Assembly: GCA_009840005.1 (NCBI GenBank)
Contig: VXOR01000103.1
Span: forward strand, 63,814-127,813
Reading direction: 5' to 3'
Length of the DNA: 64,000 bases
From: Gemmatimonadota bacterium
GTDB taxonomy: Bacteria; Latescibacterota; UBA2968; UBA8231
Part shown: positions 15,795 through 23,978 of the stretch, in pieces
Layout: each line of letters begins with the position of its first letter
Position numbering within the stretch: position 1 is the first letter of the stretch
The notes under the pieces: model-generated
What the model saw: the letters and a program-made list of their open reading frames with translations, nothing else
Databases searched by the model: none
What the model was told of the DNA's origin: nothing
Made by a program: the position numbers and the translations under genes

Positions 15795-17622
15795 ATGACA
15801 ACAATAAAACTTCCGCAGTCGTTCAGGGACCAAATAGGCGAATGGCTGTACGTGATGCGGTGGACGACCAACAAGTCGAGGGAAGCCTCTCCCTCCCTAT
15901 TCGTGGCCCGCGCCGTTTTCTTCGGTGGTCCAAGGACTGTTTGTCATCCTGCGTTGCATTGCCATCTGGTGGGGGGTGGACTGGCTCATGGTGGCGCTCG
16001 AGGATCCGCAGCAAAGCGAATCAATGCTGACTCGGCTGGCACTGTTGGCTGGGGGCCTGCTGGCGGCGGAAGCTGTCGGGCGACAGATCTCCTATTGGCT
16101 AGGTTCGCGGGCGAGATTTCACCTTGAAATGCTTCTAAAGCGCGAATTCATCACCAAATCCTCGGAACTCGACCTAGCGGAAATCGAAGCCGCGGGCGAA
16201 CGAAAGCTGCTGGAGAACCGGCACTCACTCGATTACACTGTCTGCGGGGTGATGGATTCGATATATGACTTCACCTTCTTTGGCGTGCAGGTGGTGGGGC
16301 TGGTGGTTCTCTGCACCCTGATCGGCTGGCCAATTTTTGCGGCCGGGGCGGCCCTGCTGGTCGTGCATCTCGTCAAATGGCTGACTCGGCAGAAGAAAAA
16401 ATCCCGGGATGAGGAATGGAACCCCCTATACTACTTCGAGCACCTGCTCTCAGACGAGCATCCTGCCAAAGAGATCCGTCTGTTTGGTCTCGTCCCCTAT
16501 TTCAAAGGCATGGCCGAGGAGTTGGCCGAACAGTACTACCGCAAACAATTGTTCACCGTCAGAAATGCGGCCAGAAACTTGGTTTTCTACCTGCCTTTCC
16601 TAGCAATCGCCCTCAGTTTTGGCTACTGGCTCGTCGAGCAAGTAATGACCAAAGAAATCTCCCTGGGACTGGCCCTCATGGCCCTAGTTGTCATCTTCAT
16701 TGCCCATCAGGCCGTATCGGGCATTTCTAGGATGACGTGGGCTTGGGAACGCTCACTGGAAGGCATCCAAGGCTACCAAGCCTTTCTCGACATACAGCCG
16801 CAAATCAGACCTGAACCGAACCTTCCCGCGGTGCCGACCGATCTCGGCTCGGGCATTGTGTTCGAAGACGTCTCCCTGACCTATCCGACGAGCGACCAAC
16901 CCGCAATCGAAGGGGTGTCGCTGACCATCCGGCCCGGTGAGCGCATTGCGCTGGTGGGCGAGAACGGCTCTGGCAAGACGACCTTTGTCAAGCTGATGAC
17001 CCGGCTCTACGATCCAACCGAGGGATGCCTTCACCTCGGCGGCCGCGACCTGCGCGAATACAACGTGGAAACGTATCGCCAGCGCTTTGGCGTCATCTTT
17101 CAGGACTATATGCGCTATCACGGGACGGTCGCCGAGAACATCGGCTACGCGCAATACGAGCGACTCGACGATTTGGACGGCATCGCGGCCGCGGCCGAGA
17201 AAGCTGGCTTGCGCGAATTCATCGAAACGCTGGACGGGGGCTATCAGACTCGCATCGGCTCTTGGTTCGAGCGCGGCACCGACCTGTCGGGCGGACAGTG
17301 GCAGAAGATCGCCTTAGCGCGCGCCTTTTTCCGCCACTCCGACATTCTCGTTTTGGACGAGCCGACCAGCGTCCTCGATGCCCGCGCCGAATACGACATT
17401 TTCCAGCGCTTCCTCGAACTGACCGCCGGCAAGACCACCATCCTCATCTCGCACCGCTTTTCGACCGTCCGCATGGCGGATACGATCTACGTGTTTCAAC
17501 AGGGACGCATTGCCGAGCGAGGCAGCCACCGAGAGTTAATGGCCCAAGACGGACTCTACGCCGAACTATTCAACATGCAGGCCGAAGGCTTTTTACTGGA
17601 TAGTCAACGAGCCGCTGGATAG
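15795..17622 (+). CDS. ABC exporter (permease-ATPase fusion), lantibiotic-exporter-like, with a +1 frameshift near codon 42
   Basis: The uninterrupted frame (565 residues) begins at a GTG at 15925 with no ribosome binding site. Upstream, ATG 15795 follows AGGAG (15782-15786) and encodes MTTIKLPQSFRDQIGEWLY ... SPSLFVARAVF. Skipping one base near 15919-15922 joins this to SVVQGLFVILRCIAIWW, the expected first membrane helix. So the gene probably starts at 15795 and carries a one-base insertion. The rest has about six membrane helices, then the nucleotide-binding domain: Walker A GENGSGKTT, signature LSGGQWQK, Walker B ILVLDEPTSVLD and switch His in ISHRFS. LSGGQWQK is common in peptide or lantibiotic exporters. 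No precursor peptide was found nearby. The frameshift may be a sequencing error or a real lesion. Confidence 0.7.
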
Positions 17623-17649
17623 GAGCATCGAAGCGGCCTTTGTCGCTCT

Positions 17650-18456
17650 CTACTCGTATTGCGCTGGCCTCTGCAAAGCTACTGTGAGCCAGACTGGCAG
17701 TGCGGCCCGAGGGTTCTCGTTCCAGTCCAACAGACGCTCATTAGTCCCCGACAGATATGAAGAGTCCTGCCAGTATCTTGAATCCTCGGCTGGACGCTCC
17801 AAAATTTGCCGCAAGATAAATCCCGAGGTCGCCACGGGGTTGAGAATGTCCGCCAGTGTCCAGTTAAACTCAAATGTGCCATCCTTCTCACTCCCAGTAG
17901 GCCCAGTTTCCCAATAGGACTTCTCAACCTCAAGCGGTCTAATCTGATCTTTCCAAGGCCGCTGGAACGGATGAATATCATAGAAGACGTAGTGGCCCCC
18001 TAGACGCAGGATGCGCAAGATCTCATTGAAGACCGCGTGCAAATCTGCAATCCAAACGAAGAATCCATTAGAGGAACAGACCAAGTCGAACCCCTCGTCT
18101 CCTATAGACTTTAGGTCGGCAGCATCGGCCTGCACAAAGGCGATAGATAACCCTAGCTGCTCCGCTCGTCTAGCGGCCACTTCTAGCTGCTGCTCAGAGA
18201 TATCTACCGACGTGACGTTTGCCCCCATTCCAGCAAGAGCAAACGCCGCGTAGTTATCGCCGCTGCCAATGACGCACGCGTCCTTGCCCGCTATATTGCC
18301 AACAACCTCGCGAATCAGTTGAAGCGTACCACCGGCAAAGCCGAGATCAGGCTCGTTGGGGCAACGCTGCCACAATTCATCCTTGTCGCGAAGCTCCTCC
18401 CATCGCTTAGCGGTTTCGTTCCAGTGACGTCGGTTGGAATCGTGCATGTTGTTCAT
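17650..18456 (-). CDS. Class I SAM-dependent methyltransferase
   Basis: 268 residues from the ATG at 18456 (MNNMHDSNRRHWNETAKRW). A longer frame exists, but it would overlap the whole end of the preceding gene, which stops 7 bases upstream. Motif I is ACVIGSGDNYAAFALAGMG, followed by the acidic VTSVDISEQQLEVA. The later GHYVFYDIHPFQRPW fits methyltransferases of the UbiE/small-molecule type. The C-terminus is rich in aromatic and Ser residues. Substrate unknown. It is the last gene of a three-gene minus-strand group. Base composition appears more AT-rich than in the surrounding genes, suggesting acquisition. Confidence 0.75.
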   Translation of the reverse strand: MNNMHDSNRRHWNETAKRWEELRDKDELWQRCPNEPDLGFAGGTLQLIREVVGNIAGKDACVIGSGDNYAAFALAGMGANVTSVDISEQQLEVAARRAEQLGLSIAFVQADAADLKSIGDEGFDLVCSSNGFFVWIADLHAVFNEILRILRLGGHYVFYDIHPFQRPWKDQIRPLEVEKSYWETGPTGSEKDGTFEFNWTLADILNPVATSGFILRQILERPAEDSRYWQDSSYLSGTNERLLDWNENPRAALPVWLTVALQRPAQYE

Positions 18457-18463
18457 GGCCAGT

Positions 18464-19123
18464 TCACCTTGGCACCTGAATCTTGATCCCCCAAGACAAA
18501 GTGGAACATCTGATCGTCTCCACGGAGAGGCCCAGATTGCGAAGGTAGCTGACGGACGCATCAACGTGCCAAAAGAACTCTTCTTCAATGGCGTCCGCCG
18601 TAGCGTCGTCACCAATGGAACGATAGCGATCAATCAAAACCCGTTCTTCTTGTGCGTTCTCCAACATTAGATCCCCAAATAGCGCACACCCCCCAGACAA
18701 TAGGCACCGCACGAGCTGGTCAAATAGAAGTTCTTTCTCCTGCTGAGTGAGATGATGTACGACGTATGTACTAAGCGCGACATCAAATGGAGTAGGACCG
18801 GCGTCGAAGTACTCCAGTATATCTGCTTGCACATACGAAATATGGGATGCGCCATCGAGCTTTCGTTTGGCGATCTTACTCATTTCAGCAGAGACATCGA
18901 CGCAAACAAGAGACCGGCACGGCGGTAAGCGAGTGGTCAAATTTCCAGTCCCAGAACCAAGCTCTACAACGGCCGAACTCTGGGTGATACCGGCGTTCTG
19001 TGCGACCCAATCGAGGATCTCGGCGTATCCCTCCCGAATAGGATCCTCAGACCGAAGCACATCCTGATCATATGTGGCCGCATCCTCGTCGTGATTGTAG
19101 AGATCTACGTGGCTACTTCTCAT
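18464..19123 (-). CDS. Class I SAM-dependent methyltransferase
   Basis: 219 residues. The N-terminus (HDEDAATYDQDVLRSEDPIREGY) and motif I VVELGSGTGNLTTRLPP with the acidic VCVDVSAEMSKIAKRK identify a small-molecule methyltransferase; LSTYVVHHLTQQEKELLFDQL is the usual post-motif helix. Substrate unknown. It is 7 bases upstream of a second methyltransferase and 27 bases downstream of the phosphatase gene, so the three are probably co-transcribed. Confidence 0.75.
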   Translation of the reverse strand: MRSSHVDLYNHDEDAATYDQDVLRSEDPIREGYAEILDWVAQNAGITQSSAVVELGSGTGNLTTRLPPCRSLVCVDVSAEMSKIAKRKLDGASHISYVQADILEYFDAGPTPFDVALSTYVVHHLTQQEKELLFDQLVRCLLSGGCALFGDLMLENAQEERVLIDRYRSIGDDATADAIEEEFFWHVDASVSYLRNLGLSVETIRCSTLSWGIKIQVPR

Positions 19124-19150
19124 CTCAGGTATCCTTCTGACAGCATTTCA

Positions 19151-19975
19151 CTAATCTAAGCTGATAACCGAAATAGTCGGAACCAACGTCTTTTGTATTG
19201 CTACCCACATTTCCTTATTTGAAGCACATAATAAGCCCTTGCGGGAATCTAGCGGAGAGTATTCAGTTCCATCGAATCTACGCACGAAGCCCCCCGCCTC
19301 TTCTGCAATCAAAATCCCAAGAGCGTGATCCCACACCAACGTCCGATAGTAAAACAGAAATTGCATTTCGTTTTTCGCAAAGGCATTGTAATCATAGCCA
19401 GCGCATTTGCTTTTTTCGATACATCGAAAGCAACTGGATGCTACTTCGGCAGTGGATCTTAAGAAATCTGGCAAAAATCCCGTCAGTAATGCTCCACGTA
19501 ACTCGGATAAGGTCTGAAACACAAACTCAACTTTTAAACGCGTACTGCCTTCAAAGGCCCCACTCCCTTTCTCCGCGCTCGTCAACGTTCCCTCTAGCGG
19601 ATTAAGCATCCACGCCCCGAGCGTTACACCGCAATGAACGAGGCAAATCATTATAGCGATAGGTGGTTTTCCTAAAACAAAGTTTCCGGTTCCATCCAAG
19701 GGATCGATGATCCAGACAGGTACATCTGAGTACAGTGCCGACAACAAACTCGGATTCTCGTGTACGCTCTCTTCACCTAAGACTAACGATCCCTCCATCA
19801 ACTTGGGCAGATGATCCATTAAGAATGACTCGCAGCTTCTATCCGCTATAGTGACGATTTCATCGGGAGTCTTTTCTGCGACATCACCCTGTCTGAGATT
19901 TTGCCAGAGAGGCATGATTTTTTGCTCGGACGCTTCGCGCAGAAGTGCCTCGACTTGTTTATGAGGGATTTCCAT
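19151..19975 (-). CDS. Inositol monophosphatase family protein
   Basis: 274 residues. The metal-binding signatures of the IMPase/FBPase-like fold are all visible: GEESVHE, then WIIDPLDGTGNFVLG, and near the C-terminus WDHALGILIAEEAGGFV. It is expected to hydrolyse a phosphomonoester such as inositol-1-phosphate or a related sugar phosphate; the true substrate cannot be told. AGGAG lies just before the start at 19975, inside the 47-bp repeat described next. It is the first gene of the minus-strand group with two methyltransferases. Confidence 0.8.
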   Translation of the reverse strand: MEIPHKQVEALLREASEQKIMPLWQNLRQGDVAEKTPDEIVTIADRSCESFLMDHLPKLMEGSLVLGEESVHENPSLLSALYSDVPVWIIDPLDGTGNFVLGKPPIAIMICLVHCGVTLGAWMLNPLEGTLTSAEKGSGAFEGSTRLKVEFVFQTLSELRGALLTGFLPDFLRSTAEVASSCFRCIEKSKCAGYDYNAFAKNEMQFLFYYRTLVWDHALGILIAEEAGGFVRRFDGTEYSPLDSRKGLLCASNKEMWVAIQKTLVPTISVISLD

Positions 19976-19978
19976 GGG

Positions 19979-20025
19979 CTCCTAATCGTCTTGCTTTGAC
20001 ACGGTTTATGAACATGTATAATCTA
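19979..20025. repeat. 47-bp direct repeat, copy 1 (divergent promoter module)
   Basis: Matches 21967-22013 at 44 of 47 positions. It contains the ribosome binding site of the minus-strand phosphatase gene and, on the plus strand, TTGACA (19996-20001) and TATAAT (20017-20022) with a short 15-base spacer. Everything between the two copies is a TA pair, a secreted protein and a PhyH gene. Confidence 0.8.
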
Positions 20026-20083
20026 GTTTGAGCACAATCCGTAGAGCGCAAATCGGACAATTAAAAGCGAGGAGCAAAAACAG

Positions 20084-20308
20084 ATGACCCAACTTCTGCA
20101 AAAGGCTTTCGAGAGAGCCGCCAAACTTCCACAAGAGGAACAGGACAAATTTGCGCGTTTCCTCCTAGCAGAACTTGAATCGGAGCGGCAATGGACTGAG
20201 CTATTTAGCCGTTCCGAATCAGAGGATTTGCTGGAGGGGCTGGCCGATGAGGCCCTAGCAGCGCACCGAACAGGACGAACTCAGCCTCTCGATATAGAAG
20301 AATTATAG
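20084..20308 (+). CDS. Putative type II antitoxin, partner of a RelE/ParE-like toxin
   Basis: 74 residues, acidic. The sequence MTQLLQKAFERAAKLPQEEQ ... DEALAAHRTGRTQPLD is the pattern of a widespread small protein paired with RelE/ParE-like toxins. GAGGAG lies about 10 bases before the ATG. The next gene starts 2 bases after its stop, so the pair is co-translated. The upstream 47-bp repeat provides the probable promoter. The DNA-binding part is not obvious by eye. Confidence 0.65.
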   Translation: MTQLLQKAFERAAKLPQEEQDKFARFLLAELESERQWTELFSRSESEDLLEGLADEALAAHRTGRTQPLDIEEL

Positions 20309-20310
20309 GC

Positions 20311-20580
20311 GTGCGTTCGTTTACACTGACGAGTTTCTGGGATGCCTATCATCACCTTCCTGAACACGTACAACGGCAAGCACGCGAATCCTATCGGTTT
20401 TTCGTGTCGGATCCTCGTCATCCCAGCTTGGACTTCAAGCGTGTGAGTCAGCGGCGTCCGGTGTACTCGGTACGCGTAAGCATTGACTATCGTGCCCTCG
20501 GCGTCCTAGACGAAGGCGATATCGTGTGGTTCTGGATTGGTCCACATCACGAGTACGACCGACTTCTCAAGCGAATATAG
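20311..20580 (+). CDS. RelE/ParE-like toxin
   Basis: 89 residues from a GTG start. SFWDAYHHLPEHVQRQARESYRFF, PSLDFKRV, VYSVRVSIDYRALG and VWFWIGPHHEYDRLL follow the RelE/ParE-superfamily fold, with a basic strand and a C-terminal aromatic/His segment. Members cleave mRNA or inhibit gyrase; which one applies cannot be judged. It lies 2 bases after the antitoxin. Confidence 0.7.
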   Translation: MRSFTLTSFWDAYHHLPEHVQRQARESYRFFVSDPRHPSLDFKRVSQRRPVYSVRVSIDYRALGVLDEGDIVWFWIGPHHEYDRLLKRI

Positions 20581-20586
20581 GAGCAG

Positions 20587-21105
20587 TCAATCCACCCAAC
20601 GTTGTGTCGCCAAGTACTCGTCAAGCTCCTTCTGCGCTTCCAAGTACCGCAACTCCAATTTCCTAGTCGTGTCGGCCGGCGCATTCGACAGCTTCATGTT
20701 TTCAACCTTCAGCCTCAATATCTCCGCTCGACTGACCAATCCATAGCCAGTAATACTCAGCATTAAGTTCTCGAAGCCTATGTATTGCACAGCCCAGTCT
20801 AGGATGGAGTACTCATCGAGTTTCTCTAAAGGAACCTCGAAAATTACTGTCGTGTCCTTCGGCAGTCCGTACGTATCGAATAAACCCTGCTCGCGCACCT
20901 TTTCCAAATTGCAGTGTTCAAACAGCAAACGGGTGAATTCCCGAAACTCCATCAAGCGACTTCTGGTCCACTCCACAGACTCGGCGAATTCTTCGTAGCT
21001 AAGCTGCTCAGCCCTTACGCGATGACGATCGATATTTCCAGTCTGAGCTTGCGTAGGAAGAGCCCAATAAAAGGACAAAAATAAGACAAAAGCGACGAGT
21101 TTCAT
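20587..21105 (-). CDS. Secreted hypothetical protein
   Basis: 172 residues. MKLVAFVLFLSFYWALPTQAQ is a signal peptide, so the product is exported. The rest is mostly helical and charged, with a central VIFEVPLEKLDEYSILDWAVQYIGFENLML and a C-terminal coiled segment. No known domain is recognised. Its start overlaps the stop of the PhyH gene by 4 bases (ATGA on the minus strand), so the two are coupled. Confidence 0.6.
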   Translation of the reverse strand: MKLVAFVLFLSFYWALPTQAQTGNIDRHRVRAEQLSYEEFAESVEWTRSRLMEFREFTRLLFEHCNLEKVREQGLFDTYGLPKDTTVIFEVPLEKLDEYSILDWAVQYIGFENLMLSITGYGLVSRAEILRLKVENMKLSNAPADTTRKLELRYLEAQKELDEYLATQRWVD

Positions 21106-21956
21106 GGATGTGCTCCTCTCTCACAGTTTTTGTCGGGAACGGGAAGAACGTCTCGTGCAATCTCCCGAACTTTCCCGGGAAACGTTCGTCCTCTCACCCA
21201 CATAACCGGCTGACCTTTGCCCGCTTTTTCTGGATCAAACCATTCTGCCTGTGCGCTTAAGTAATGCGACACATAGCTGCGTCTAAATCGCTGGCTGTGG
21301 TTATTGGTGCTTTTGTGCAACAGGTGAGAGTGAAACCAGATGACCGCACCGGGCGGAACTTCCACGGCAATGCCGTCCTCGTCGCGGGCATTGCGGGCCA
21401 GTTTGAATTCCATCTGCTGCGACCCCTCAATATCGTCGTGTTCGGCAATGGCCTGTTTATGGCTGCCGGGGATCACGTATAGGCACCCGTTTTCGCGGTC
21501 TGCGGGGTCGATGGCCGTCCAGGTGCCGACAGTCGTTGCTGTTTTGAACCGCTTGCCAAAGTAAAACTTGTCTTGGTGCCACGGGAAGCCCAAGCCGATT
21601 TGGGGGGCTTTCCAAATGAAGAGGTTGTTGATGCCCAGAATGTCTGGGCCAAGAATATCGACGAGCGGGTCGGTCAGGCGCGGATCCCGCACGCGGGCGA
21701 GGAACTCCGGGATGTAGCAACTGGGGTGATGGATCTTGTGCATACCATAGATCCCGGATCGCGCGTCTTTGCCGTCGCGGATAAGGGCATTGCGGTCGAT
21801 GTGGGCCATGGGCATTCTGCGCTTCCCGGCGACAATGTCTTCGGCCACTTGCCGCAGATGGTCGTTTTCCTCGTACGAAAAAACGTTTTCGCGCACAAAA
21901 TATCCATTGCGCTCCCAACGCTGGATTTCGTCAGAGGTCATTCGGAAGGCATTCAT
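21102..21956 (-). CDS. Phytanoyl-CoA dioxygenase (PhyH) family protein
   Basis: 284 residues. The entry segment TSDEIQRWERNGYFVRENVFS, the HxD motif in FPWHQDKFYFGKR, the product-binding DPADRENGCLYVIPGSHKQ and the distal His with Arg in HSHLLHKSTNNHSQRFRRSYVSHY define an Fe(II)/2-oxoglutarate oxygenase of the PhyH family. Substrate unknown. AGGAG inside the second 47-bp repeat precedes the start. It shares no close similarity with the other PhyH protein of the window beyond the family motifs. Confidence 0.8.
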   Translation of the reverse strand: MNAFRMTSDEIQRWERNGYFVRENVFSYEENDHLRQVAEDIVAGKRRMPMAHIDRNALIRDGKDARSGIYGMHKIHHPSCYIPEFLARVRDPRLTDPLVDILGPDILGINNLFIWKAPQIGLGFPWHQDKFYFGKRFKTATTVGTWTAIDPADRENGCLYVIPGSHKQAIAEHDDIEGSQQMEFKLARNARDEDGIAVEVPPGAVIWFHSHLLHKSTNNHSQRFRRSYVSHYLSAQAEWFDPEKAGKGQPVMWVRGRTFPGKVREIARDVLPVPDKNCERGAHP

Positions 21957-21966
21957 TGGGATAAGT

Positions 21967-22013
21967 CTCCTAATCGTCCTGCTTTGACACGGTTTATAAA
22001 CATGTATAGTCTA
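21967..22013. repeat. 47-bp direct repeat, copy 2 (divergent promoter module)
   Basis: Differs from copy 1 (19979-20025) at 3 positions. TTGACA is at 21984-21989 and TATAGT at 22005-22010 on the plus strand; the minus-strand side carries the ribosome binding site of the PhyH gene. It is placed to drive the ABC exporter at 22045 as well. Confidence 0.8.
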
Positions 22014-22044
22014 ATGAGGGCCTTAGCGGCCCTCCAAACAGCGC

Positions 22045-23790
22045 ATGAGCCTCAATCCCTTCAAACCGTTCGCCTCGTACCTCCGCCCCTACCGCTGGGC
22101 CTTAGTCATCGGCCTAACCTTCTTGCTGGGCGAACAACTCGTCTCCGTTTCCATCCCCCTCGTCCTCGAACGCGCCATTGACCAAGCCCGGGCCAGCCTA
22201 GATCAAACCACACCGGACCTGACTTTCCTAACGCGCTACGCTGCCCTCATCGTCGGCCTAGGTCTGGCGCAGTGGTGCATGGCCTTTGGCATGCGCTGGC
22301 ACTTGGCCTCCACTTCGTACCGCGTCGAGCGCGATATCCGCCAGCGCTATTTCGCCCATATACTCACTTTGCCATTGGGCTATTTCCAACAGGCCCGCAC
22401 CGGCGATTTGATGGCCCGAGCGACCAACGACGTCGAAGCCGTCCAGCGCTACCTCAGCCACGGCTTCCGCATGTTCCTGAGCGCCATCCTCGGCTTCAGC
22501 TTCAGCATGGTAGCCATGTGCCTGTACGACGGGGAACTGACCCTGTACGCGCTGTTGCCCATGCCCATTATGACCGTGATCCTGCGCTTCGTGGGCAGCA
22601 GAGTGCGCCGACGCTATCGCATGGTGCAAGAGCAATTTGCCGCGATTAGCACCTGCTTGCAGGAAAACCTCGCGGGCGTGCGCGTGGTCAAGGCATTTGC
22701 CCGCCGCCGCGGCGAGATTGACCACTTCACCCAGCTCAACGACGAGTACGTCGAGCGCAACCGCAGCCTGATCTACCTCTACAGCACGTTTTTCCCCTTC
22801 ACCTTCCTCATCAGCGGCCTGTCCATGGTGTTCATCTTGTGGCTGGGCGGCATCCGCGTCGTCGAAGGGACGCTTACCTTGGGAGCTTTTGTCGCCTTCA
22901 ACGCCTACTTGATCCGCATGAGCCGCCCGATGATGATGATGGGCCGCATCGTCGATGAATACCAGCGCGCCATGGCTTCCATGCTGCGCATCGAGTCCGT
23001 GTTCAAAGAACAGCCCCAAGCCGACCAGTACCGAGACGACGACTTAGTGATCAAAGGCGAAATCGAATTCCGCCGCGCCTCCTTTGCGTACAATGGCCAA
23101 ACCGTGCTGCGCGATATCGACGTTCACATTCCGGCCGGCAGCACCTTGGCCATCGTCGGTCGGGTCGGGTCGGGCAAGAGCACGCTGGCCCGGCTCATCC
23201 CTCGCCTCATCCAAGCCGGCGAGGGCCAAATTCTCATCGACGGCAAATCCATTGAACAAATGCCCCTGCGCGCCTTCCGCGACGCCATCGGCTACGTGCC
23301 GCAGGACACCTTCCTGTTCTCCGAGAGCATCCGCGACAACATCGCTCTCGACTCAGTCGATGCGGACGAGGTCAAACGCGCCCTTGAGGTGGCCCAACTA
23401 GCTGCGGACCTCAAGACCTTTCCTCAAGGGATGGACACCATCGTCGGCGAGCGCGGCGTCACCCTGTCGGGCGGGCAGAAGCAGCGCACGGCCCTGGCCC
23501 GTTCGGTCGTGCGGCAACCGAAAATCCTCATCCTCGACGACGCCTTGGCCAGCGTTGATACCCGCACCGAAGAGCAAATCCTCACGCGCCTGCGCGACAT
23601 CATGGCCGAGCGCACCACCATCCTCATTGCCCATCGCATCTCCACCGTCATGGCCGCGGATCACATCATCGTGCTCGACGAAGGGCGCATTATCGAAGAA
23701 GGCACCCACGACGAACTGCTCGTGCGCGATGGCCTATACGCCGACATGTACCGCCGCCAACACCTCACCGAGGAATTGAGCGACCTCTAA
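22045..23790 (+). CDS. ABC exporter half-transporter, degenerate-site subunit of a heterodimer
   Basis: 581 residues: a six-helix membrane domain (residues ~15-310) and a nucleotide-binding domain with Walker A GRVGSGKST (about 372), signature LSGGQKQR (about 474) and Walker B ILILDDALASVD. The usual catalytic Glu after Walker B is Asp here, as in TM287, LmrC or BmrC, which marks the non-catalytic half of a heterodimeric multidrug/lipid exporter. Its stop TAA overlaps an ATG (TAATG at 23788-23792), the original start context of the partner gene. The partner (28403-30181) is now 4.6 kb away because of an inserted R-M cassette. Confidence 0.88.
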   Translation: MSLNPFKPFASYLRPYRWALVIGLTFLLGEQLVSVSIPLVLERAIDQARASLDQTTPDLTFLTRYAALIVGLGLAQWCMAFGMRWHLASTSYRVERDIRQRYFAHILTLPLGYFQQARTGDLMARATNDVEAVQRYLSHGFRMFLSAILGFSFSMVAMCLYDGELTLYALLPMPIMTVILRFVGSRVRRRYRMVQEQFAAISTCLQENLAGVRVVKAFARRRGEIDHFTQLNDEYVERNRSLIYLYSTFFPFTFLISGLSMVFILWLGGIRVVEGTLTLGAFVAFNAYLIRMSRPMMMMGRIVDEYQRAMASMLRIESVFKEQPQADQYRDDDLVIKGEIEFRRASFAYNGQTVLRDIDVHIPAGSTLAIVGRVGSGKSTLARLIPRLIQAGEGQILIDGKSIEQMPLRAFRDAIGYVPQDTFLFSESIRDNIALDSVDADEVKRALEVAQLAADLKTFPQGMDTIVGERGVTLSGGQKQRTALARSVVRQPKILILDDALASVDTRTEEQILTRLRDIMAERTTILIAHRISTVMAADHIIVLDEGRIIEEGTHDELLVRDGLYADMYRRQHLTEELSDL

Positions 23791-23841
23791 TGCCGCCAAC
23801 CATCCGCGACGAGCAAGAAATCGACAAAAAATCCATCGACC
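23788..23841. repeat. 54-bp direct repeat, left copy (5' end of the ABC partner gene)
   Basis: 52 of 54 bases match 28401-28454. The copy begins at the TAATG stop/start overlap and covers the first ~17 codons of the partner ABC gene (PPTIRDEQEIDKKSID against PPIIRDEQEIDKKSID). Beyond base 23841 the sequences differ completely, so this copy is the broken one. Confidence 0.9.
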
Positions 23842-23978
23842 GGGGCTTACTTGACGAGGTTTGGCAGTTCGCGTATATGCTAGCAACTGTGCGCCATCGG
23901 TGCCTGCCTCAAATCGACGCCAGCAAAGGGCAAAATGACGCTCGGACAAACAAAGAACAAGGCGAGGAGACGAGATGA
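23790..23978 (+). pseudogene. Chimeric ORF: truncated ABC exporter N-terminus joined to R-M cassette leader
   Basis: 62 codons. The first ~17 come from the partner ABC gene, the remaining ~44 (GLLDEVWQFAYMLATV ... ARTNKEQGEETR) from the inserted cassette. The stop overlaps the mod start (ATGA at 23975-23978). That coupling suggests the cassette brought the tail of a gene that used to precede mod. Whether the chimera is translated is unknown. Confidence 0.6.

Noticed and set aside
15795..16127. Separate small gene of 110 residues
   Set aside because: Only its first ~42 codons look real and these belong to the ABC exporter; the rest is the exporter in a wrong frame.
22258..23019. 253-residue minus-strand ORF opposite the ABC exporter
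   Set aside because: His/Ala/Gln-rich antisense product without a start signal; the plus-strand ABC protein is certain.
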